A stretch of 64,000 nt of DNA from Clytia hemisphaerica (lineage: Eukaryota > Cnidaria > Hydrozoa > Leptothecata > Clytiidae), in assembly GCA_902728285.1 (NCBI GenBank), contig CACVBU010000956.1:849457-913456 (forward strand), written 5' to 3'. Of this stretch, positions 54,153 through 64,000 are shown one piece after another. Below the pieces are notes generated by a model, which searched no databases, had not been told where the DNA came from, and was given only the letters and a program-made list of their open reading frames with translations. The translations under genes were made by a program, and so were the position numbers. Position 1 is the first letter of the stretch, and each line of letters starts with the position of its first letter.

Positions 54153-55011
54153 GATTAGATCGCTGATTTCTTTAATGACGTTAACTGGAAATTTGTATAT
54201 ATCGAGGGCTTTTTCTGGATTTAGTTCTTTAATCAGACTTGAACTTCGTACTCATTAACAGGTTCAAAGAACATGCTTTGCTTTGTGTGTTTGATGCCTG
54301 CTAAAGGGTTATTGCCTGTTTTCATGTTTTTGAGAAGGTTTGGTGCTACTTGTGAAAAGTGTTCATTGAAGTTTTTGGTAATTTCTTGCTTATTTTGTAG
54401 TTGTTTCTTGCCTCGATTCATAGTTTGTGGAAGAGATTTGGAAGAATTTCTTGAAAGAAGATGGTTTATTTCTTTCCATAGTTTTTTTGAGTTTGATCTA
54501 AACAATTCAAATCTTCGTTTTTGGTAGTGAAATTTACTGTTTCTAATTTCTTTGTTGATGGTGTGTTTAAGTAATTGATAGTCTTTGAAAATCTCTCGGT
54601 TGCCTGTTCTTAAATAGATTTTATTAAGTTCTTCTTTCCTGGTAATGTTTTTTAGAATGGAATCAGTGATCCAGGGTTTACGTAGACGCTTTTGTTCTTT
54701 ACGTGTGATAGGTTTTATTGGGCAATGCATTTCAAATAAAATTGATAATGTATTGTGAAGAAAATCATACATTTTTGATGGATCGTGTGTCTGCTCAATC
54801 TTATTTTTTATGCCTGCACTCAGGAGGTCTGAGCGGAATTCAGCTATGTCAAAGTTTTTGAAATCACGTTTCAGGATTTTCTTTTTGATAGGTTTGGTTT
54901 TGACAGAAGACAGAATTAAAAAATTAGGTAAGTGATCTGAGACACTTGAGATGAGATTTCCACTTATAAATTCACCGGAAACATTGTCGTGGTAGATGTT
55001 GTCTATAAGAG

Positions 55012-55278
55012 TAGGGGAGGGACTATGACATAATTTTTTTGTGGACCATATACAAAAGTTGCTAAATATCCTAAAAACAGGTAAGAAAGTGAAATTTTTT
55101 ATGGGGGACCCTTTTTAAGGGTCCCTCGGACCCCACTTTTGCGGGGCCCATAGCCCAAACCCGCCTACAAAATAGGCTTGTAGCAACTTTTTCAAAACAT
55201 AGGCATGTGACACACCAAATTGTCAGAAATTTCATGTAGATTCCAAAAAACATCACAACTAGGGGTCAAAAATCAAGC
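55012..55278 (+). repeat. 5.1-kb transposon left terminal repeat
   Basis: About 267 bases, highly similar to the complement of 59831-60108. It includes a GC-rich inner palindrome GGGACCCTTTTTAAGGGTCC, which may form a hairpin. Confidence 0.9.
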
Positions 55279-55452
55279 TAGAAAAAGTTATAGCTATTTT
55301 TTGACAGTTTTTTTACGAAAAATAATGTAAAATTATAAAATTTTACCATAAAGAACACAATATGCTTTGAGCTTGAAAATATATTTACATACAACACATT
55401 GAATATCACTAAATGTACTGTTATAATGGTGTAACTGGTTAAAAAAAATCAT

Positions 55453-58400
55453 TTATTGTTTGAAAATGTTCAATTTTGTTGTAATATCATCTGCAAGTTG
55501 TTTTGGTATGAGGCATCTAATTCTAACGGTGCACTGGTAAGCAACCTTTTCCACCTTTTTAATGATTTGTTCATATTTTGTATCTTGAATATCTGCTTCC
55601 TCTGGGAATGTCCATTGGCTGCCAGCTTTGTCCTTTCTTGAGAAATATGAAACTTTCAAGCAATCCTTGTCAACTGAATCTATCACACCTATGAATGAAA
55701 AGAGAACAGTTAGCATGGTTCTAAACTAAACTGGAAAAAGGATGGAAAAATGTTCCATTGCAACCCAACTCACCTAAATACCATGTATATTCTGTGCTAT
55801 CCTCCTTTAGCCATGCAGCTGCTACATGCATTCCAGGAGTGTATTCGTTTTTCCCACGTTCAGCATCTTTAGATGGTTCTTCAATAGCGGCTACCTGATC
55901 TTCAGGTTGATCGATCTGTATTGAACCAAATGCTGTCTCTGAAAATATGAACAAGTTATTTTGATTACCCATGGCAGAGTAAACAAGCTTAGTCCAGTAC
56001 ACTCCTGACTTTCTTACTTATTATTTTTTTCTTTGAAACTGATATGATAATTATGATTTTCAGAATAGATAGATATTCTTTCTCTTACCTTCTAGGGCAC
56101 ACAAAATGTTTTTAAGATCAGCCATGGATATGCTTTTTGCTGCCTTCGCTCCTTCAAAGTATCTTTCTAAGCCATCCTGATAATCATCTGAGCTGAGCTT
56201 CTTTCCATTTTTCTTCAATCTGAACATTGCCTTGTTATCACCAAATCCTGAACAAGCCTTGGCATATCTAACTTCTCTATACATACGATCAACCTTCTCT
56301 TTACATTCTTCAAACGATTCCATGAATTTGATGACATCTTCTTTGCATGTGAATGGTCCAGGAATATCTTGACTTTTTAAAAACTGCAAATCTTTCAACC
56401 TTTTCTCTTCATTCTTTGCATTCAGTAAATCCTTTTCTTTGTAACCTTTTTCCTGGAGCTTTCTCATCTTCTCATTCCAATTTACTTTGATGGACTCAAT
56501 TGCTTTAGATTGTGCCTTGTATTTCCTAAATTCTCCTGGTGAAACTTTTGCCAAAACATCTGCTGAAGACTTTATGACTACCTTACGTGATGCTGACTCT
56601 AAATTTCTGGATCCAACTCTAACAGTGCAAGCATAGTTGAAGCTACCAACATTTCTTTCTTCTCCTATATTGTGCACATCAACATATGCGTCAAGCTTCT
56701 CCAATTCATCAGAGGTTGCTGTCGAGATTTTGAATACATTTGTTTCGTCATCTGCATTCTTACCAAACCCAAATATTGCTCCTTTCTGATGATGAAATCC
56801 TTCTGCAAACTTCTCCAGTGCAATGCGAATGATTTTCTCAATCTCTTTGGGATATTTGTTGATGTTTTCCTGCAGCGATTCTAATAGAAATTTCTTCTTT
56901 GGAAGGGAATTTTGGAATGTGTCTTCAGAAACAAAGGTAAAGACTCTGTCCAATGTGAGGAGACGGGAAGCTTGTATCTCTGTCAGCTCTTTGTAAAGTT
57001 GAGAAAAGCTTTTCAAGATCAGTGAATAATTTGTCTCTGTGTTCATCAACAATGCGTGATACGGTATTGTCACATGGATGCCTAGAAATGAATAGTGAAA
57101 GTTATGATATACTGCCTAAAGGACTTCACATTACATAATTAACAACCAGTGGCCATAGTGAAGCAAATACAATTGTTAAAACACATCATTACAAAATGAG
57201 CTTCCAATGGTTAAACTTGATTAAAACTACCAACAGTACTAACCAAGTAAAGAGATGGCAGCAAAAATTGGTTTAAGGATTTCCATCTGTACAAAACTTC
57301 TGTCGATGATGGCAATGTTGTTTAGGATGTCAGAATACTTTTCAAGGTAGGCAGCAATGTCATCAATCAGATAGATCAAGCTGATGCAGCACACAGGCAG
57401 TCTGTTGAATCTGGAATCTTTCAATGAAAGTGAGACATTCTCCTTTGGTTGGATAAATTCCCCAAAGTGAGTGCTGTAGTTCCAAGGCTTTGCTGAGAAA
57501 TCTTTGCAAATGAAATTTGAGAGGCATTTCACTGCCTTGATGGGAAAAGATTCTCTCCGAAAGTCAACATCAACATAGAAACAATCTGCCAATTTCTTCC
57601 CGCCAAGATGATTGTGAATCTCCTGACAAAGCTCTCTTATCTTCCTATCAAACATCATCAGCGGGTGGACATTGCAAAGCAAGGTTTTTGGAACATCATC
57701 AATAGCCAGTTCTTCACAAACAGACTCAATAACACCAATGTTATGTGCAGTGCTATCTGACATCACAAAGGAAATTTTCTTCAATATATCTTTGTTGCTG
57801 TACTTCCTATTGCTTGACGCAGACAGGATATCAAATGTTGTTATTTGCAGATCTTTTAATGTCTCTTTTGTTTCAGAAAAAACACCAAAGGTTGGAAGTG
57901 ATCTTCGGACTCCATTTATGGACAGTGACTGCACAACATAGCTTCCAACTTGATTCATCCCTGAACCATCATTTGAGTAGACAATACATGTACTGTTTGT
58001 TTTATCCTCCATAATGTCCTCAACAAGAAGACCCAAAGCCATAGCCTCAAATAGTTTTGAATTTACTCTTGAATTTTTTCTCATTGGTAGAGTGTTGTCA
58101 TCTATTTCTACATCACGACTGTATGACTTCCATTTCCCAAACTCATTTCTTCCAAATAAGTCATTTGCAGTTTCTCTCACAGCAGCTTCTGCCTGCTCAT
58201 ACGACATGTGGTAGACAGAAATGAATTTTTCAATCAGAACATAGTATTCTGGACGAACGCTTTGAAGACCGGAACGAATATGCCTGTATTCTAATGGGAG
58301 TGGATCATTGCTGATATTGCTGAAGACTGGTACATATTGAAATTTTGGTCTCTTCTTCAGAGGCTCTTCAGGTTGAAAATCATCATCCATGATGTCCTCC

Positions 58401-59593
58401 TCTCCTTCGGATTCAGATATTTCCTGATGGGAGTTGTTTTGAAAGAACTCTTCAGAGTAGGATTGGTTCGTTGATCGATTTAGTCTTTCAAGTTTCCGGT
58501 TGTGGCTAAAATGAATAAAGTGTTGGACTCATATCATAGAACCTCATTCAGAATAATAAGTATGAAAGCCTGTTGTTTTACACTTTTGAGCCCTTCTTGG
58601 AAATGACTCGTTTTACAAAGTGATATCCTTGGGATATAAACCTACCTTATTTCCCACTTTCTATCAGTGTAAGTTGAACAGAAGTCTTTCCGGGGGGTTT
58701 GGTTCTGATTACTGTAAAAAATCCAGTCTCTTTCACACATCTTGACATCCCATAGGCTTTCTTGCACCTTTATTCTTTCTCTTGAACCTAAAAATAACCA
58801 AAAATTAGTTTAATCACCCAAAATAGGTTAGTGCAGAAACAGTTATAATAAGATTTATCGACTATACACATGCTATACTATTGTAACAAAGATGAAAAAC
58901 TCACCAATAATGTCGAACAAATGCCTTTGTTTGTTGACAAATCGCTCATATCTTTTCCAATATTCGCTCGATTTACTTGAATTGCTTCTTTTCTTCAATG
59001 TTGTAAAGTTATCAAATAACAAAATAATATCTTTTTCCACTGATCTTACGTCTTTGGGGTATACATTGCAGAAAATCCATTGCAGGACAACATCTTTTGC
59101 AACTTTACGTTCAAAGTTATCTCTTGCGCCAGGGTTTGACATTTTGACAGTGAGCAAATATTCCAAAACTTCAAGCCCATTTGGCAAAACACCCAGAGGA
59201 AGACACTCAAGAATTTCAATTTTCAAACAATTTTCGCATTTATTGCATTCCTCTTTCCACACCTGAGGTAATGTGTGATGTTCTTTGCAAAGAAAATAGT
59301 TCTTATTTCTTGATGTTCTTTTCAGCTTTGGTTTTGACTGTTCCTCATTATCAAGCTTGATATACTCCCTTGCTCTTGTCTTTAACACCTCTACTTCATT
59401 AAATCCTGTATCATTCATTCTCAATTTTTGTTTTCTCTTTTGTATTACTATCTATATAAACAAAAAAGATTCAATTTACACTCAAAACTGGAAAGCATAA
59501 ACTCAACATGCTCTTCTCTGCTTCTTCTTCCTTACTTTGTTTTGAAGCTACCATTTCCTTTTTCAAAATTTGCATTGTCATTCTTTTTGGCAT
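55453..59593 (-). CDS. hAT-like transposase with C-terminal Tudor-like module
   Basis: Seven exons (59593-59536, 59447-58905, 58787-58646, 58505-57244, 57081-56089, 55938-55774, 55688-55453) join to an uninterrupted 1132 residues. An N-terminal cysteine cluster (CKEHHTLPQVWKEECNKCEN) may bind zinc. The RNase-H-like core follows hAT spacing: VYSNDGSGMNQVGSYVVQS (first Asp), KISFVMSDSTAHNIGV (second Asp), LLCNVHPLMMFDRKIRE (the C..H pair). A long helical part follows, with a coiled coil. The C-terminus TPGMHVAAAWLKEDSTEYTW, GVIDSVDKDCLKVSYFSRK and SQWTFPEEADIQD resembles a Tudor/SGF29-type reader. The start is the first ATG with a good donor after 19 codons. The catalytic Glu was not located. 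Open frame and matching repeats suggest recent activity. Confidence 0.82.
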
Positions 59594-59830
59594 TTTACTG
59601 ACCAAAACACAATAGTACATAATACTTATTTATTAGTTTAAACTTTATTATTCCTAATTAAGTTATAATTACAAAACAATACAGTACTATTTAACAAAAT
59701 ATTACTTGAATAAAACTTAGAAATTTGTCATTGAACCATCATGTCTAGGTCCGGAGTTTGTTAAATTTTTGGCAAGTTTTTGTAAATTTTCATCAAAAAG
59801 CTGAAAAAGACACAATGAAAACTTTTAAAT

Positions 59831-60108
59831 GCTTGATTTTTGACCCCTAGTTGTGATGTTTTTTGGAATCTACATGAAATTTCTGACAATTTGGTATGTC
59901 ACATGCCTATGTTTTGAAAAAGTTGCTACAAGCCTATTTTGTAGGCGGGTTTGCGCTGTGGGCCCCGCAAAAGTGGGGTCCGGGGGACCCTTAAAAAGGG
60001 TCCCCCATCAAAAATTTCACTTTCTTACCTGTTTTTAGGATATTTAGCAACTTTTGTACATGGTCCACTAATTATAATCAAAATTTTTTTCTCACAGTCC
60101 CTCCCCTA
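59831..60108 (-). repeat. 5.1-kb transposon right terminal repeat
   Basis: About 278 bases, counterpart of the left repeat; it differs mainly by a short A/T-rich length change near the outer end. Confidence 0.9.
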
Positions 60109-60877
60109 ATAAGAGTTGCATTAAGCTCTTTGTCAAATTTTGTAGGATGAGTAATATAGGGGAAAGTTTTTGAACATTAAATCTACATGATCATTGGTTT
60201 CTCTGCGTTTGTTAGCTTTGAGAAGATCAATGTTGAAGTCACCCATTAAGATTATCTGTTTATTTTCTCGGCCAATCTTATTCAAAAAACTTTCAAGTTT
60301 TTCATTAAAGAGTTTGATTTTATTGCTTGGGTGACGATACACAACTCCAACAATGTAGTTACTTAGAGCACTTCCTAATTTTAGCTCTATAAATAAGGAT
60401 TCACACTCAAAGTTCTCACCTGATTTCAATTCTTTCTCGAGGTCTCTTCTTCTATGATAGTTCAATTCCTCCTTGATGTACACAATCACTCCACCGTTTT
60501 GAGACTTACCTCCAACACTTTCTAATGGTTGATAGCCAAGATGCTCTTGAAGGTCAATTGGTTTGGATGGAGAGTCCCATGTTTCAGATAGACCTATAAC
60601 ATAAAACTTGTAATTTTTGTCATATGAACGGATGTTAGTATGAAAAAAGCTAATGTTTTCATCCTCATTTGTAAGTGTTAAGAGTTCTGATTTGTTCATA
60701 ATAGTTAAAATTAATGTTTATGTCAGTTTCAGGAGCAGATGGATCACAGAAAGATATTTTTGGTAGTGTTAGTTTTAATTCTGATATTTTTTGACTGAGT
60801 TTTAACTGTGTTAAACGTTTATGTCTGTGTTTTATGAGATGTTTGGACCAAAATAGCAAAACATCATTTTGGCCCAA

Positions 60878-61799
60878 ACAAACATTGATGTTCGGTTCAA
60901 GTTTGGGCTATATACAAAAGAATTTTTGCCTTTGATATTGAAAGCCTGGCCTAAAAAGTTTGGGCTATACCATGGACCATGTTAAAAAATCTTTCTTGTC
61001 AACCTCTTTTTTTTTTCTTGTACAGTTTTCTACCATCAGTCAGTCCTGTCAAAAACTTTGCTACTTACCCCAGATAAAAGGCATGTTGATAAAGCTTTCA
61101 AGTATAAGTTTTAATCGATAAAATAGCAAGGCAAGCAACAAGTAAATAAAAATTTGCTTCCTTCAAATCTGAATATTACATGAATCTGTGTCTTTTTAAA
61201 CCTATGCTAGATAGGTTTTTCTTTGGTTTTAGGGTAAATATTGACATCTAGATACTTCCATATCAGATGATTACATATAACAGCATTTAAATCTTGTCAA
61301 GCAGGCAGTAGTAATGAAAAAGCGAATAAAAAAATCATCTAACATAAAATCAAATCAAATCTCTCTCGGCAGTCAAGAAAATTATCAGCTGATTTTCAAA
61401 ATAACCGTCTGTTTACAATCCCGTCGTATTACTTTGAATAAACCCGGGGGGGAGGGGTACTTAGGCAAAAATGGATGATGGGTATGTGCGGACGGTAAGG
61501 GTCGGTTTTTCACCTTTCAAAGTCTCTATAAGGGTCGGAAAAATCAGAAAGTTTTAAATTAGTCTCTCTAAGGGTCGGAAAATTCAAGATTTTTAGGAAA
61601 TTTTTTGATTTCCAGAACAATTTTTGTTCAGAAATGAGTTGGTTAGGTTAGTATTAAGATTTTGGAATGGGAATGTGAGGCAATCACTGCATGACCATGT
61701 GGCTCGATTAATCTCATTTAATGAATTAATGTTTGTGCATTTTATACGAAGGGAGTGTTTACGTAGTTTACATTCAATCTTATCATTATGGTTAATGGT
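60878..61799. other. Non-coding stretch within retrotransposon copy B
   Basis: Contains AAACCCGGGGGGGAGGGGTA near 61442 and three AAGGGTCGGAAAA(A/T)TC units at about 61499-61580, perhaps part of another MITE. No gene. Confidence 0.45.
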
Positions 61800-62339
61800 T
61801 TAAAGGCATTTAGTGCAGTTATGACATGGTTGCTGTCTATGGTCCATGGATGAGTTAAATTGGTCAATATGGGCATTCGTTACATTACTGAATGGAATGG
61901 AACAAGATATGCAGATTGGACAAAAGAATGGGTGTTCACTATTGGCAAAAAGAGTGAGCTGACGTTTAGAAATTTTGAAACATTTAGCATGTATCCAGGT
62001 GTTACATAGGTCACAAAAAATACAGTCATTCAGACAAATAAGTTTGCACTTGTGGCAAATAACCGATTCTATAGTGGTACCCATCATATGAATTTACTAA
62101 TGTGTGCTATTGCTTTTACAGGTTTGATATCAGAGTTTTCATTTTTTCTTACCATGGTTACTCCATGGACTGTCCAAATAAACTTGTAACCCTTCTCTTT
62201 AAGTTGATTTCTTGTGGTTTTAAATATGTTCCCGTTGATCCTTGTTAAACTCTCGTTGATGTAAATGTTGTTGTTTTTATCGAAACCAATGTCTCTGGTT
62301 GTTTTTCCTTTCAATTTGTGCTTGATTGTGCTTGATCAA

Positions 62340-63590
62340 CACTTTTTAACATTTGGTTAGATGACGGGTGACTCTAGAGTAGCAGGACAAGCTTACTCAT
62401 GGCCACACCTGATGCCAGACTTTGGTCTTCATCTATCCGCACTCCATTTATTTCTCAACTTTCTTGAAATTCACTTACCGGTTTTCTCTACGCTAAATTT
62501 GTAGATTTATATTTATTGTTTGTCTATTGTAAGATTGTTTATTTGTGGGTTGTTACTTTTTGGTTCTTTGGTTTTATTTTGTTGTTGTTGTTGGTTTTAA
62601 GGTTTGTTGCTGTTTTGTTTTGTTGGTTTTCAACTTTTGTCCTTGTCGCGTTAAGTTGTGAAAATATTTCTCGCTCAGTTTGAATGTTTTTGATTTTTAG
62701 TTTGACACGCGCTTTCTGAATTTTGATTAGCTTTTTCAGATAATAACCCTAACATTTTGCACAAGTACTGCATAAGATTTTGTTAAAAGTCAGAAAGTTT
62801 CAGATATCTCTGAGATATACACAAAAGAACTCCAGTGTGGTAGATTCTACCCCCCCCCCCGGGCTTATAGGGTGAAAATAGAAATCTAAGAAATCTAATT
62901 TTTTCTTCAACCTACTTATGCTCAGGAAGATACACCCTCAGCTGATGGAAATTGCTAAGATTCCCTCTATACACCCCTGTCTAACAGCCCCGATGAAACT
63001 TTTTTCTTCAGCGGTGATAAAAATTCCTTTTGAAATCCCAATGTATACTAAAAAGTTTTCATTTTTCATATAATATTCTTTATCTTAAATTTGGCGGGTG
63101 ATCTGTTTTTGAATTTTTTTGGCGGGGATTAAATTTATCCACTTAAGGTAAATGTATTTTCTTTTGCACTCTTTTCCCGTGCGGACGGCTGCACGGCATT
63201 TCGGACTTTAGGTGTCGAACCGGGCTCTGGGCCTACTTTTTGAAAATTTGTGTTTTTTGATAGTTATCTTTTGTCGTTTGTCTTGTTCTCGTCTCTTTGA
63301 ACTTGTTTGTTTTGTCTGTTGTTTAACCCCTTTTTTGTTTCTTTGTATTTGTGTGCGAGTTTTTGCAATTTTTCTATGTTTGTTAGTTTGTTTGCACTGC
63401 GGCACAAGTGTTTCAAGCGTCATTCCGAAGTAACCATATTTTGCTTTGTACAGAGCCGCTCTGCGCAAAAATAAAAACAAAAGCTGGTCAAGCGTACTAA
63501 GATAAATTATTGCGTGACATGTTTGACCATGCACATTTTTGGGGTTTCCCTTGTAAACTACATTGCGTGACGTCATTTATTTTCTTTTTT
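62340..63590. other. Probable 5' side of retrotransposon copy B, non-coding
   Basis: Carries GAACCGGGCTCTGGGCC near 63218, shared with the leader of copy A. A GTTGTTGTTGTTGG run lies near 62580 and a C10 run near 62850. Antisense frames here have no support. Confidence 0.45.
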
Positions 63591-63591
63591 T

Positions 63592-63798
63592 CTTACAAAA
63601 TGGCGGATGGCCGCGGCAATCTGTTCCATTCGTTCTAATTCTAATTTTGCTAATTTCTTATGGAATTTTCTTTCATTTCAGGTTTCAATTATAGTGGTAG
63701 ATTTTTACGATGAAAGTGGTCACTATCTGGCATCGTATTTCATCGAAGTTTTATTTTCTAAATCTACTTCAGGAGTTACCTTGTTCATCATGATCTGA
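63592..63798 (+). CDS. Possible 5' exon of an unknown gene
   Basis: TGACGTCA at about 63568 precedes an ATGGCGG (63600), and an acceptor-like TTTCATTTCAG near 63680 precedes VSIIVVDFYDESGHYLASYF. Two frames are involved and no family is recognised. This could also be transposon leader sequence, since ATGGCGG near an end is also seen in the P element. Weak call. Confidence 0.2.
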   Translation, partial: LTKWRMAAAICSIRSNSNFANFLWNFLSFQVSIIVVDFYDESGHYLASYFIEVLFSKSTSGVTLFIMI

Positions 63799-64000
63799 CT
63801 GAAAACTGTTGTATAATTAAACCAGATTTCACGAATTGGCCTTTTAGTTTACGAGCTACATTTCCCATCCCCTTGAAAAAAGAAGTTACTAAGTTATTTT
63901 TCATTAAAAAACTTTTCCATCTTCCCTGGCAGAAACATGTTTTTTATAAACATATTGAGGAGACCTGGTTGGTAAAACAATAAGTGCGTAAGTGGGCCAG

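Larger units (their letters stand above)
55012..60108. mobile_element. 5.1-kb DNA transposon with ~270-base terminal repeats
   Basis: Long inverted repeats begin TAGGGGAGGGACT and are flanked by ATAAGAG (55005-55011; 60109-60115), or by ATAAGAGT if one base is shared with the end. Removal restores NATLIDNIYHD in the surrounding retrotransposon. The single gene on the minus strand is open. TAGGG ends and 7-8-base duplications suggest a hAT-related group. Confidence 0.9.
41857..63300 (-). pseudogene. Older non-LTR retrotransposon (copy B) split by three insertions
   Basis: Reading the minus strand and skipping insertions gives one element. ORF1 C-terminus (62314-62084, IYINESLTRINGNIFKTTRN) is followed by ORF2. 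ORF2 starts with a PHD-like cluster (62087, CHKCKLICLNDCIFCDLCNT) overlapping ORF1 by ATGA, then the endonuclease (60699-60133, GLSETWDS, LMGDFNIDLL). Across the 5.1-kb transposon the text joins as NATL|IDNIYHDNVSG. The connecting region is 55011-54153. Across the integrase-type transposon it joins as EISDLI|SPELAII. The reverse transcriptase follows (43669-41857, LLDLAKAFDTVNHD, LFADDTSLF). Several frameshifts and a 157-base duplication show it is inactive. The 5' limit rests only on a shared block near 63200. Confidence 0.85.

Noticed and set aside
57672..58214. Plus-strand frames of 66-89 codons
   Set aside because: Antisense shadows of the transposase exon on the minus strand, which has clear motifs.
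55071..60038. Two similar 61-codon frames beginning MMFFGIYMKFL
   Set aside because: They are the same stretch of the two terminal inverted repeats of the 5.1-kb transposon, not genes.
63208..63576. 122-codon minus-strand frame with lysine-rich tail
   Set aside because: Low complexity, overlaps a block shared with the non-coding leader of retrotransposon copy A, no domain.

Overview
The window looks like AT-rich nuclear DNA of an invertebrate animal. Genes have spliceosomal introns with GT..AG borders, there are long PHD/endonuclease/reverse-transcriptase retrotransposons, and P-type and integrase-type DNA transposons are common. This combination recalls cnidarians or other early-branching or marine invertebrates; the species cannot be named from sequence. 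I found no convincing single-copy host gene, tRNA, rRNA or CRISPR array. Almost everything is mobile DNA, much of it nested.

Layout: (1) About 0.3-4.3 kb is a degenerate tandem dimer of a repeat rich in TGACGTCA and TAACTCGG motifs. (2) 4.3-25.0 kb is a decayed multi-exon gene of a large DDE-transposase-like protein with SAP-like and C-terminal Tudor-like modules. It is interrupted by a 5'-truncated non-LTR retrotransposon (6.49-8.2 kb), a foldback element (11.27-11.86 kb) and a 9.2-kb P element (15654-24854). The P element has 45-bp terminal inverted repeats, a target duplication, a THAP/P transposase gene and a second, oppositely oriented zinc-finger gene. Removing it rejoins the relic's last exon in frame. 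(3) 26535-36440 is an integrase-type transposon with 6-bp target duplication GGTAAC. It carries an open 494-aa integrase and a 406-aa protein-kinase-like gene lacking the usual catalytic aspartates. (4) 36.9-41.2 kb is a two-ORF non-LTR retrotransposon with both frames open. (5) 41.8-63.3 kb is one older retrotransposon of the same family, split by three insertions: a small hAT-like MITE (43288-43544), a second integrase-type transposon (43670-54152, duplication GATTAG) and a 5.1-kb transposon (55012-60108). The second integrase-type element carries an intact alpha-kinase gene, and its integrase gene is itself interrupted by another retrotransposon. The 5.1-kb element encodes an open 1132-aa, seven-exon, hAT-like transposase with a Tudor-like C-terminus.

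The most notable pattern is that two integrase-type transposons with matching ends (TATGG..., 6-bp duplications) each carry a gene with a kinase fold, from two unrelated kinase families. Several palindromic MITE families, including one with long G/C runs present in four copies, fill introns and spacers.

Exon borders were placed by eye from splice consensus and frame continuity. Family names rest on motif recognition and memory, not on database searches.
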